Shown here piece by piece: positions 28,836 through 38,282 of a DNA stretch of 64,000 nucleotides (positions are counted from its first letter, which is position 1; every line of letters starts with the position of its first letter). Source of the DNA: Halieaceae bacterium (GTDB lineage: Bacteria > Pseudomonadota > Gammaproteobacteria > Pseudomonadales > Halieaceae); NCBI GenBank assembly GCA_902613175.1, contig CACMGJ010000009.1, positions 1 to 64,000 on the forward strand. The letters are read 5' to 3'. The notes under the pieces were generated by a model. That model was not told the origin of the DNA, searched no databases, and saw only the letters and a list, made by a program, of their open reading frames with translations. Position numbers and translations under genes: made by a program.

Positions 28836-30704
28836 TCACTCACTTGGGCGATACCAAATAGGCGATGAGTAGGCACGCTCCTGCACGGTATCAGGCCTGC
28901 GGGTATCTACATCGCCGCCTAATGCTAGCTTGTCGAGTAGTGAGTGTCGCGGCGTCGGCACTTCGAGGACACGCACGTAATAAAAAGCGGCCACCGCAGG
29001 ATCGAACTCGGGATCGCGCCACTCGGCTGTCAACGTAGCAGCACCGGCATCGTTGCTCCAGCCACCGGTCTCCAGATCGACCGTATTCGGCACTGGACGC
29101 AAGGATCCGTCTGCCTGCATTCGATCTGGCGAGGACCACGCAACATCGAATAATTGTTCGTTTGCCTCACCGGCCTCATCAACCCAGCCTTTCACGATCT
29201 GGATCCGATCCAGGGTGCCTGATTTCGGATCGGCCATGGCATGTACTAGGAAAACCGGAGCATTGCCCTCTATTGGATCGAGTTCACCTCCCATCGGCAC
29301 GGCACCACTGCTCTCATAGGGAAAAGCGGAAGACTCAAGCGCTGAGGCATCAAGGTCATAACCGCCGTAAAACCGCAGACCTATGCGCGAACCTGTCGTT
29401 GCATAGGTCTCGCGACGCTTCATAGCCTGCATGATAGATTCACGGGTATTTTCCTCCGCCCATACAGCCGCGAGACCCTGAGCACCCATCGCCCAGCCAA
29501 ACGAGCTATTTGCGTTATCCGACCACCCCAGTTGCTTCAGAGACGGTCGAGAATCGGTAGCAAACTTCCCGTGAAAATTATTTTCCTCAGCCGCAGACAG
29601 ACCAGTATGAGAATCCGTAGATCCGATGACGCCAAACTGATAAGGATTTAGTCCAATTTCCTGCTCGATCTGCATCCCTCTAATCAGAGCGGAACGGATA
29701 AAATCTCCAACCTGGGGCTTGTACTCTGTCCAATCGCGCTGAATGTAATAAGGGTAATCTTCAAAATCAGCAAATACGTCATTCGGTGAAAGCTTGGGAT
29801 GCGTTTCGGAGTCTCCTTTATACTGAGTTATTTCAACAATTGGCTCCCAGCGGCGCCTTATCTCGGCATACTCCGCACCAATGGGCTCGTTGCGCATCGT
29901 GATCGTGTCGAACATCGCGCCCTTGGAAATGTTCGAGTTGTGAGGAATAGCAATAAAGTTTCCACCTGTTGCCTCACTTGTTTTCTCTAGCCACTGCCAT
30001 AAATCTTCGGGGTAGCGACTATCATCGAAACCAAATGGCTGAAAGGCCTTTACTGCCTCACTGTCGAGGTCAGTCATCACCACTCTGTGTAAATTTGCAC
30101 CACCAGGAATTAAACTGTACTCCCAACCCAAAATCGCGGAAAAGGTCCCCGGTATGTTGTTGGCAGCCGCAGCATCGGCAGTGTCATGCCAAGCCTTAAA
30201 TTCTACCGAGGGTATTTGAGGAAATACTGAAGTGGCAGCATCAAAGGCCTCAATTGCCTCCTGAGGCGTGTCGTATGGATCTGGCAGCTGACTTACGAAG
30301 AAATTCCGGCCCTCACCTTTACTGATCGCATCTCTGATCAAATACTGGCCATACCACACTTGTAATTTTTGCCAAATACTCATCCCGTCCGTTGGTAAAC
30401 CAAACTCATAAAGTTCACGAACACTTCCTAGGAATTCGGCATGATCGGATATAACCAAAAAATCCAGTGGCGTTCCTATCTGCACCCTAGCTTTGTGCCC
30501 AGGGTGCTCGACTGGAAGCCCACGAGCAAAGCGATATGCCCTATCAGGGCCTACAGAGAAATTTTGATTTGTGAATGCATCAAAGGATAAATTTGTGTGA
30601 AGGTGAGTATCACCCCACAAAATCTGCTTCTCCGTAGCCCATGCTTGAGTCGATAGAAGTGATAAGAAAACGCAAGCAATCATAGGTATTTTCATTGTTG
30701 TCAT
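28836..30704 (-). CDS. DUF3604 family protein (PHP-like metallohydrolase fold), exported
   Basis: 622 aa; signal peptide, GDTHLHTNLSFDAF, ISDHAEFLG, GSTDSHTG. Confidence 0.85.
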   Translation of the reverse strand: MTTMKIPMIACVFLSLLSTQAWATEKQILWGDTHLHTNLSFDAFTNQNFSVGPDRAYRFARGLPVEHPGHKARVQIGTPLDFLVISDHAEFLGSVRELYEFGLPTDGMSIWQKLQVWYGQYLIRDAISKGEGRNFFVSQLPDPYDTPQEAIEAFDAATSVFPQIPSVEFKAWHDTADAAAANNIPGTFSAILGWEYSLIPGGANLHRVVMTDLDSEAVKAFQPFGFDDSRYPEDLWQWLEKTSEATGGNFIAIPHNSNISKGAMFDTITMRNEPIGAEYAEIRRRWEPIVEITQYKGDSETHPKLSPNDVFADFEDYPYYIQRDWTEYKPQVGDFIRSALIRGMQIEQEIGLNPYQFGVIGSTDSHTGLSAAEENNFHGKFATDSRPSLKQLGWSDNANSSFGWAMGAQGLAAVWAEENTRESIMQAMKRRETYATTGSRIGLRFYGGYDLDASALESSAFPYESSGAVPMGGELDPIEGNAPVFLVHAMADPKSGTLDRIQIVKGWVDEAGEANEQLFDVAWSSPDRMQADGSLRPVPNTVDLETGGWSNDAGAATLTAEWRDPEFDPAVAAFYYVRVLEVPTPRHSLLDKLALGGDVDTRRPDTVQERAYSSPIWYRPSE

Positions 30705-30726
30705 CCTAAAAAAAACGTCGATTCAC

Positions 30727-31515
30727 CTAACGACCTTTCCACTCGGGCTTTTGCTTATTGAAAAAAGAAATAACGGCATTTTTGGCATCTTCACTGTCAA
30801 TACAAATGGCCTGGAGCTCTGCTTCTTTCGAAATTGTCTCATCCAGAGTATGCGTCTGACCAAAGCTGACAGCTGCCTTGGTGTGACTCAGTGATAGCGG
30901 CGATCTATCAGCCACCTCTTTGGCGTAAGCAATACCGTCTTCACGAAGCGACTCGTCGGGGAACACGCGGTTGACCATACCCATCGCCACGGCTTTCTCC
31001 GAGCTCAACTTTTCGCCGAGCGCCATCAGTTCATACGCGCGCTTTGATCCCACTAAGCGAGGAATCAACCACGTTGCACCACCATCTGGGACCAGACCGA
31101 TTGCCGAGAAGGGTTGATATAAATAAGCGCTCTCCCCCATACAAGCTAGGTCACAGGCCATCGCATAAGAGTAGGCAATCCCAGCACAGGGACCATTAAT
31201 CACCGCTATCCAAGGCTTTGAGCTGTTATTAATGGCGAGCACACCAGGCTTGTACTCGAAATTCAGATCACTCTCTACTGCCTTACCATTAGCCATCCCG
31301 TCGCCATCCGACAGGTCTGCGCCTGCGCTAAAGGCCCGCCCATTGCCTGTCAGAACCACAGCCCTGACGGTTTCATCAAGATTGGCCGCAATGGCCGCCT
31401 GTGCAATTTCCCGCCGCAGCGCGGTATTGAAAGTATTCAATTTCTCAGGGCGATTTAGGGCAATGATCATTACACTGCCGTCTTGGGTTACCTCAAGCGT
31501 CTCATACTGACTCAT
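30727..31515 (-). CDS. Enoyl-CoA hydratase/isomerase family protein
   Basis: 262 aa; GRAFSAGADLSD, NGPCAGIAYSYAMACDLA, PDGGATWLIPRLVG. Confidence 0.92.
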   Translation of the reverse strand: MSQYETLEVTQDGSVMIIALNRPEKLNTFNTALRREIAQAAIAANLDETVRAVVLTGNGRAFSAGADLSDGDGMANGKAVESDLNFEYKPGVLAINNSSKPWIAVINGPCAGIAYSYAMACDLACMGESAYLYQPFSAIGLVPDGGATWLIPRLVGSKRAYELMALGEKLSSEKAVAMGMVNRVFPDESLREDGIAYAKEVADRSPLSLSHTKAAVSFGQTHTLDETISKEAELQAICIDSEDAKNAVISFFNKQKPEWKGR

Positions 31516-31574
31516 GATTATGCTCCGTTTTGATATGGCCCTTTCCGGGCTAGTGATATTTAAATCACAGGCGT

Positions 31575-33341
31575 TCAGTCTGCAGATGCTGGATCGAGCA
31601 CTTCACGAAGCTCCCGCTTCAAGAACTTACCGTTTGCATTTCGCGGAAGTGGCTCCGCCAAGAACCAGATGTACTTGGGCACCTTGAACGCCGCTAGGCG
31701 TGTCGACAGATGCTCGCGAAGACCCGATGCATCCAACATTGCGCCGTCTTTCAGATGAATTGCCACACCCACTTCCTCGCCGAATCGCTCGTCCGGCACA
31801 GCGAATGCAACGCACTCGAGGACCGCCGGATGATCGAAGACGGCAAATTCGACTTCGGCACCATAGATGTTCTCGCCGCCTCTAAGGATCATATCTTTCG
31901 CGCGATCCACCAAGTACAAGAATCCCTCTTCATCAAAGTAGCCAATGTCACCCGTGTGCAACCAACCATCAACAATGGTCTCGGCGGTGGCCTCGGGGCG
32001 GTTCAAATAGCCTTTAATGACGGCCGCGCCTTTGACACAAACTTCTCCCATCTCGCCCACAGGAAGTTCCTTCCCTTTTTCGTCAATCACTTTGCCGTCA
32101 AAGGTGGGGGCCAGGTAGCCGCAACTGGATGGACGCTCAACGAATACGTCCCCAGCAATATAGGTGATGATCCCGCAAACTTCGGTCATGCCATAGCCCT
32201 GCGCAGGTCTCGCTTTCTTGGTAACCGCATCCACCTTCTTTACGAGATCTGGCTGAACCGCCGCGCCACCTCCTCCCATGCTTGCGAGGCTAGAAGTGTC
32301 GTAATCGTTAAAATCAGGGTGCGTCAAAAGCTCCCGCGTCATCATAGGTACAGCGCTCAGTGTATTAACGCCCTCTGCCTCGATTAGCTTGAGCGCCTCG
32401 AGCGTGTCCCATTTGTACATCAGGACAAATCGACTGCCCGCAAGCGTCCCCGCTTGCAGCGCACAGTTATTCGCCGTGACGTGGAATAACGGGGTTGCAA
32501 TGAGGGCAGTGGCCGCAGGCGGTGATTGCACCTCTACCCCCCGATCGCCATCTGATTTAGCTAGCGCCGAGGCGGTCGCGAAGGCTCGTCCCATCGACAC
32601 CACGTTCAACACATTGGTGATGCAACCGCGATTAGTTAATTGCGCACCTTTAGGCCGGCCGGTCGTACCTGAGGTGTAAAAAATACAGGCGACACTATCG
32701 GGGTCGATGTCAATCGCGGGTAGCTCAGCACCGTCCACCATGGCCGAGTGAAAGTCTTTAGCCTCGACAGGCGAGTTATGCTCCCGCACCGAGACGACCT
32801 TGATATCAGGATGCTTCTCCCGAATTTGTGCAAAAGCCTCTAAACGACGATCGTCTGCAATCAATACCTTGGGCTTCGAATCATTGAGGGCGTAGTCCAT
32901 TTCATCCGCCACCCACCAAGCATTCATGCCAACGATTGCAGCGCCAATACTGTTAACCGCCCAATGCGCCATCATCCACTCCGGATAGTTGCGCATGGCA
33001 ATCGCCACATGATCTCCGGGGCCCACTCCCTGCTCCATTAACCAGCCACCAAATTCCGCGACGATTTTGGCAGTTTGCGCGTAGGTCCAGCGCTCATCGT
33101 TGTAAATCAGGTATTCCGCGTCCCCGTGACCGGTCGATAAAACCCAGAGATCACGCATTGAACCTGGCGCCAAAGCAAAGGCTTTGACGGGCACACCATC
33201 GCGCTCGATCCTGGTTAACTCGAGCAAGCCACCATGCGCCGTGGTCATCTCAAGAGCTTCTTTAAACTGGGCTACAACAGACATAACGTATTCATCTCCG
33301 TACAACTCGTGCTTATCGTTATTAGCCGCCAAGGCGGTCAC
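31575..33341 (-). CDS. Acyl-CoA synthetase (AMP-binding)
   Basis: 588 aa; FYTSGTTGRPKGAQLTNRG, GYGMTEVCG, GWLHTGDIGYFDEEGFLYLVDRAKDMI. Confidence 0.92.
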   Translation of the reverse strand: MTALAANNDKHELYGDEYVMSVVAQFKEALEMTTAHGGLLELTRIERDGVPVKAFALAPGSMRDLWVLSTGHGDAEYLIYNDERWTYAQTAKIVAEFGGWLMEQGVGPGDHVAIAMRNYPEWMMAHWAVNSIGAAIVGMNAWWVADEMDYALNDSKPKVLIADDRRLEAFAQIREKHPDIKVVSVREHNSPVEAKDFHSAMVDGAELPAIDIDPDSVACIFYTSGTTGRPKGAQLTNRGCITNVLNVVSMGRAFATASALAKSDGDRGVEVQSPPAATALIATPLFHVTANNCALQAGTLAGSRFVLMYKWDTLEALKLIEAEGVNTLSAVPMMTRELLTHPDFNDYDTSSLASMGGGGAAVQPDLVKKVDAVTKKARPAQGYGMTEVCGIITYIAGDVFVERPSSCGYLAPTFDGKVIDEKGKELPVGEMGEVCVKGAAVIKGYLNRPEATAETIVDGWLHTGDIGYFDEEGFLYLVDRAKDMILRGGENIYGAEVEFAVFDHPAVLECVAFAVPDERFGEEVGVAIHLKDGAMLDASGLREHLSTRLAAFKVPKYIWFLAEPLPRNANGKFLKRELREVLDPASAD

Positions 33342-33445
33342 ATACGTTTCCTCACCCTAGTTTGCGAGTAGCAATACCAGCGTGTATAACGCGCTCAAGA
33401 ACCATACTGAATCGGCAAGCACTTAGCTACATCGGAGATCAAAAA

Positions 33446-34459
33446 ATGGCACAGGGACTCGACTTAACGCATCTAGATCAATGGATACGAGACCATGTAC
33501 CCGCCTTCGAGGGCGATCTCAAAGCTGAAAAATTCGCCGGTGGGCAGTCGAACCCGACGTTCAAGTTAACAGCAGGTGAAAATAGCTACGTTCTTCGTCG
33601 TAAGCCCATGGGAACACTGCTCGCGTCGGCACACGCCGTTGACAGAGAGTTCAAGGTTTTATCTGCTCTGGCTCCAACTGATGTACCAGTGCCGACCCCC
33701 GTCGCCCTGTGCGACGACGATAACGTCATCGGTTCGATGTTTTACATCATGGAATACCTCGAGGGGCGTGTTTTTTGGGATCCTGCTTTGCCCCAGGTAT
33801 CTGATGAGGATCGCGCCGCCATCTATGATCAAATGAATCAGGTGATGGCAGCCATGCACAATGTGGACATCCACCACGTCGGCCTCAGCGACTACGGCAA
33901 GCCAGGTAATTACTTCGAGCGTCAGATCGGACGCTGGACAAAACAATACCGGGCGGCAGAAACAGAAACGATTCCCGAGATGGAAAAGCTCATCGATTGG
34001 CTTCCTCGGAATATGCCAGCAGATGACGGTCGCGTCTCACTGGTACATGGTGACTATCGATTGGACAACATGATTTTTCATCCCACTGAGCCGCGTATCA
34101 TTGGCATCCTTGACTGGGAACTGTCGACTCTGGGCCATCCGCTCGCCGATCTCGCCTACCAGCTTATGGCGTGGCAGTTCCCGCGCGAAGCCGGTATTAA
34201 CGGTCTTGCAGGCCTCTCGCGCGCCGATTTGAACATCCCAGATGATGAGACTTACATCCGGCGTTACTGCGAACGTACAGGACAGCCCGGCATCGAAGAC
34301 TGGAATTTTTATATGGCCTTCTGCTTCTTTCGACTAGCCTCAATCACCCAAGGCATCAGAAAGCGGGCCTTAATCGGTACAGCATCAAGCCCTGAAGCCG
34401 AGGCGAAAGCGGCAATGGTGGTTCCTTTATCCACCATGGGCGCTGCCTACACGGACTAA
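33446..34459 (+). CDS. Phosphotransferase (APH/ACAD10-11-like kinase family)
   Basis: MAQGLDLTHLDQWIRDHVP; GGQSNPTFKL, LVHGDYRLDNMIFHP, ILDWELSTLGHPLADLAY. Confidence 0.88.
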   Translation: MAQGLDLTHLDQWIRDHVPAFEGDLKAEKFAGGQSNPTFKLTAGENSYVLRRKPMGTLLASAHAVDREFKVLSALAPTDVPVPTPVALCDDDNVIGSMFYIMEYLEGRVFWDPALPQVSDEDRAAIYDQMNQVMAAMHNVDIHHVGLSDYGKPGNYFERQIGRWTKQYRAAETETIPEMEKLIDWLPRNMPADDGRVSLVHGDYRLDNMIFHPTEPRIIGILDWELSTLGHPLADLAYQLMAWQFPREAGINGLAGLSRADLNIPDDETYIRRYCERTGQPGIEDWNFYMAFCFFRLASITQGIRKRALIGTASSPEAEAKAAMVVPLSTMGAAYTD

Positions 34460-34620
34460 AACCGCCTCACCTGCCAAAACAGCGGCTATAGCGCTTGCGA
34501 AGGACACGGGGGTTATGGGTTTGGTTAGATAATGTGAAGAGCCAGCGGCGCGGTACTTGTCCTCTGCTGCAGCGACCCTGGGACTGCGCTAGCGGCTTGG
34601 CCATAAACGCCTTGGACATA

Positions 34621-34648
34621 AAAAAGGGCAGGCATAGCTGCCCTTTTT
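34621..34648. terminator. Bidirectional Rho-independent terminator between convergent genes
   Basis: AAAAAGGGCAG-GCATAG-CTGCCCTTTTT: perfect stem with A-run and T-run. Confidence 0.85.
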
Positions 34649-34660
34649 AACTTTGTAGAT

Positions 34661-36178
34661 TTATTTATAGGCATCCATCAAATGGCGCTTGTAGAGCTTT
34701 CCGTTATCCATTCGCGGTAACTGCTCCATGAAATCAATCGACCGCGGTACCTTGAGTGAGGCTAACCGTTCCTTCATCCATAAGGTCAAATCCTCTGCAG
34801 TTTCAGTCGACGCGTCGCTGTGATCCATCAACTGAACAACGGCCTTCACTACCTCACCGAATTCTTCGTTCGGTATGCCGAACACGGCGACGTCCGCAAC
34901 TTTCGGGTGCGTTACAAGCAGTCCCTCTATTTCAGCGGGGTAAACGTTGACCCCACCCGTGATGATCATGAAGTTCTTCCGATCGGTAAGATAGAGATAA
35001 CCCTCTTCATCCAAATAACCCATGTCGCCAACGGTTCCCCAACCTCTTGAGTCAAAGGCCTCTTCAGTCTTACCGGGTTCATCGAAATATTCGAAGCGTG
35101 CCACCTCGGCAAAATAGATTTGACCCACCTCACCAACAGGCAACTCTTGGAGATTATCGTCCAGAATTTTAGGAATACCGGTCAGTGGTCGGCCTACCGA
35201 CCCCGGATGGTTAAGCCAGTCCTCAGAGTCGATGAGTGTGAAACCCACACCTTCGCTGGACGAGTAATATTCGCAAATAACAGGCCCCCACCAGTCAATC
35301 ATCTGGCGTTTGATATCGACAGGACATGGCGCTGCCGCATGAATGGCGCGTTGCATACTCGAGACGTCGTATTTCGATCGAACCACCTCCGGAAGCTTCA
35401 GCATTCGAATAAACATCACGGGTACCCACTGGCTATGGGTCGCCTTGTGGCGCTCTATGAGGGCTAGCGCCTGCTCGGGATCAAAACGCTCCATAATGAC
35501 CGAAGTCCCACCCTGAATCAGATTCAGCGTGTTGTAGTGCAGCGGTGCAGCGTGATAGAGCGGTGCCGGCGATAAATAAATGGTGTCCGTATTAAAGCCG
35601 TAGTACGCACCCGCTAGTTTGAGCGGGTGTGGCGCATCCAAATCGATATTTTCAGGCGCTCGAAAGACACCCTTAGGTTTCCCGGTCGTCCCGGACGAAT
35701 ACAACATGGGGACACCGAGACTTTGATCCGCAATGGGCTCTGATGGCTGCTCCGCCAACGTCGAATGCCAATCGACAAACCCTGCTCGTTCGCCACCGAC
35801 AATAAAACAATGCTCCAGTGCCGGTGCTTGTGCTGCGGCTTCAGCGGCAACTTCCGCTAGCGAGGCCGATGCAACGAATAATTGCGCTCGGCAGTTGTTG
35901 ATGATGTAGGCCGTCTCATCTTTCTTCAGATGAGTACTTATCGGTGTGAAGACCACGCCGGCTCGCATACAGCCAAACATGATCTCCATGAACTCGCGGC
36001 AGTTTTTCATCATCATGGCGATGTGCTGCCCCGGCTGAACACCCGATGCCCGCAGTAGCTGAGCTACTTGATTCGCAATGGCGTTCAGTTCGCCAAAGGT
36101 CACTGTTTCCTCTGTTGATCCCATGATAAACGCGGGTTTATCCGGGGTCGCAATAGCGTGATCTGTGATATTCGGCAT
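34661..36178 (-). CDS. Acyl-CoA synthetase (AMP-binding)
   Basis: 505 aa; LYSSGTTGKPKGVFR, EYYSSSEGVGFTLI, GDMGYLDEEGYLYLTDRKNFMIITGGVNVYPAEIE. Confidence 0.92.
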   Translation of the reverse strand: MPNITDHAIATPDKPAFIMGSTEETVTFGELNAIANQVAQLLRASGVQPGQHIAMMMKNCREFMEIMFGCMRAGVVFTPISTHLKKDETAYIINNCRAQLFVASASLAEVAAEAAAQAPALEHCFIVGGERAGFVDWHSTLAEQPSEPIADQSLGVPMLYSSGTTGKPKGVFRAPENIDLDAPHPLKLAGAYYGFNTDTIYLSPAPLYHAAPLHYNTLNLIQGGTSVIMERFDPEQALALIERHKATHSQWVPVMFIRMLKLPEVVRSKYDVSSMQRAIHAAAPCPVDIKRQMIDWWGPVICEYYSSSEGVGFTLIDSEDWLNHPGSVGRPLTGIPKILDDNLQELPVGEVGQIYFAEVARFEYFDEPGKTEEAFDSRGWGTVGDMGYLDEEGYLYLTDRKNFMIITGGVNVYPAEIEGLLVTHPKVADVAVFGIPNEEFGEVVKAVVQLMDHSDASTETAEDLTLWMKERLASLKVPRSIDFMEQLPRMDNGKLYKRHLMDAYK

Positions 36179-36272
36179 GTCTCTTTATCCTTTTTATGTA
36201 CTGCTCGGCTCCGGTACTATAAGACGTTCCTTGAATGTGACAAGAGACGGGGTTACAAAGGATAGGAAGCCA

Positions 36273-37136
36273 ATGACAATCGCTTTTTTAAATGATGAGT
36301 TCGTTCCCCTGGAAGAAGCGAGAATCTCGCCGATGGACCGAGGTTTTTTATTCGGAGATGGCATCTACGAGGTGATTCCCTCTTACGGTGGAAAACTGAT
36401 TGGCCTCGATCTTCACCTTGCACGATTAGAGAACGGACTCAATGAGATTGGAATTAATACATCGTGGAGTCGCGGTCACCTAACCAATATTTTCACGGAA
36501 CTCATGGAGCGAAGCGGAAACGGGAACCTCGGCATCTACCTTCAGATTACTCGGGGTGTCACGATGAAACGTAATCATGCGTTTCCGGCCAATACTGCAC
36601 CCACCCTCTTTGCCTACACATTTGATATTCCCGAACCCGTATCGGGCGACCCCGATAAAGTGACACATTGGAAGGTCACCACGCGCCATGACCTACGTTG
36701 GCAGCGCTGTAACATCAAGAGTACGTCACTGCTGGGAAACGTTTTGCACATGATGGAAGGGGTCACTGAGGGTGGAGGTGAGATCTTACTTTTTGACGCG
36801 GATAATCAACTGACCGAAGCCGCGGCCTGTAACGTCTTCGTTGTCCATAACGACGAGGTCAAAACCCCGCCCCTGGACCAACACAAGCTGGCTGGTGTCA
36901 CACGTGACATGGCACTGCACATACTTCGGGCACACAGCTCGCTAAGGGTAAAGGAAACTCACATCACTAAAGATGAAGTGCTCACCGCTGAAGAAGTCTG
37001 GTTAAGCAGTTCAACTAAAGAATTAGAACCTGTCGTGAGTATCGATGGGGAGCCCGTTGGTAATGGCCAACCCGGTCCGGTTTGGGCACATGCCCAGAGT
37101 TTATTTGACCTGCATCGCTTCGATCACTTCGAATGA
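36273..37136 (+). CDS. D-amino acid aminotransferase (class IV)
   Basis: MTIAFLNDEFVPLEEARISPMDRGFLFGDGIYEVIP; RWQRCNIKSTSLLGNVL; LTEAAACNVFVV. Confidence 0.88.
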   Translation: MTIAFLNDEFVPLEEARISPMDRGFLFGDGIYEVIPSYGGKLIGLDLHLARLENGLNEIGINTSWSRGHLTNIFTELMERSGNGNLGIYLQITRGVTMKRNHAFPANTAPTLFAYTFDIPEPVSGDPDKVTHWKVTTRHDLRWQRCNIKSTSLLGNVLHMMEGVTEGGGEILLFDADNQLTEAAACNVFVVHNDEVKTPPLDQHKLAGVTRDMALHILRAHSSLRVKETHITKDEVLTAEEVWLSSSTKELEPVVSIDGEPVGNGQPGPVWAHAQSLFDLHRFDHFE

Positions 37137-38215
37137 GCCGACCGACACAGCTCACGATTGATCTGCAGGCGCTTTGCGAAAACGCGAGGACCCTAAAAGG
37201 CCTTGCAGGACCGCGCGGCACCATGGCGGTCGTCAAGGCCGACGCCTATGGACATGGCGCTGTAGCGTGCGCGAGGGCCTTATCAGACCTCGTTGACGGG
37301 TTTGCAGTGGCTATCACGGAAGAAGCGATAGCACTTCGCGAAGCAGGTATCGAGTTACCCATCCTTGTTTTACAAGGCCCCCATTCCCCGGAGGACGCAC
37401 AAGTCATGTCCTCAGCCGCATTGTGGCCTGCCATATCGAGTGAGCATCAAATCGACTGGCTTGAGCAATTGGGTGCTAGGTTCGACCAGGTTTGGGTCAA
37501 ATGCGATACCGGCATGCATCGACTGGGCTTGATGCCGCATGAAATTACGTCTGCTCGATCTCGCCTCACACCGCACAGCGTTAACGACATCGTTCTGATG
37601 AGCCATTTTGCCGATGCTGAAGCGCCTGATTCATCTCTAACCGAGCGACAGCTGAGGCGATGGGTTCAGGTAAGCGACGCGTCATCCTCGGGTAGTTTCT
37701 CTAATTCAGCTGCAACAGCCGGACAAATTGAAACGTGGGAAAGCTGGATGCGACTTGGCTATTCCCTGTACGGAGGCTCCTTGGTTGCCTTGCCCAATGG
37801 GTACTCACTTAAACCCGTCATGCAGTTTGAGTCCCGCATTGCCAGTGTTCGATGGATTGACGTGGGTGAGAGTGTTGGCTATGGCGGGCGATGGGTGGCG
37901 CACAGGCGCTCGCGTATCGCAAGCATCCCGGCGGGTTACGGCGACGGCTATCCACGCGCTGCACGCGATGGAACACCGATTGGTACGCAGCAAGGCACTG
38001 CTCTGTTAGCCGGTAAGGTCTCTATGGATATGGTCACAGCTGATATCACCGACCTACCAGCACTGGAAATTGGGAGTCCGGTGACGCTGTGGGGGGATTC
38101 GCCTTGCATTGACGAGGTTGCTGGATACTGTGACACGATTGGTTACGAACTTTGCACTCGAATAACTCAGCGTACACCCCGCCGATTTCATCGCGTAACC
38201 AGCGACCGAGACTGA
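37133..38215 (+). CDS. alr: Alanine racemase
   Basis: 360 aa; AVVKADAYGHGAVACAR, GYGGRWVAHRRSRIASIPAGYGDGYPR, VSMDMV; ATGA overlap with the previous CDS. Confidence 0.95.
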   Translation: MSRPTQLTIDLQALCENARTLKGLAGPRGTMAVVKADAYGHGAVACARALSDLVDGFAVAITEEAIALREAGIELPILVLQGPHSPEDAQVMSSAALWPAISSEHQIDWLEQLGARFDQVWVKCDTGMHRLGLMPHEITSARSRLTPHSVNDIVLMSHFADAEAPDSSLTERQLRRWVQVSDASSSGSFSNSAATAGQIETWESWMRLGYSLYGGSLVALPNGYSLKPVMQFESRIASVRWIDVGESVGYGGRWVAHRRSRIASIPAGYGDGYPRAARDGTPIGTQQGTALLAGKVSMDMVTADITDLPALEIGSPVTLWGDSPCIDEVAGYCDTIGYELCTRITQRTPRRFHRVTSDRD

Positions 38216-38282
38216 CCCCACAGTGAGATTGCATTATGCTTCGAACAACGCGCTATGACAGCCTGCAAGTTGACGTATTACA

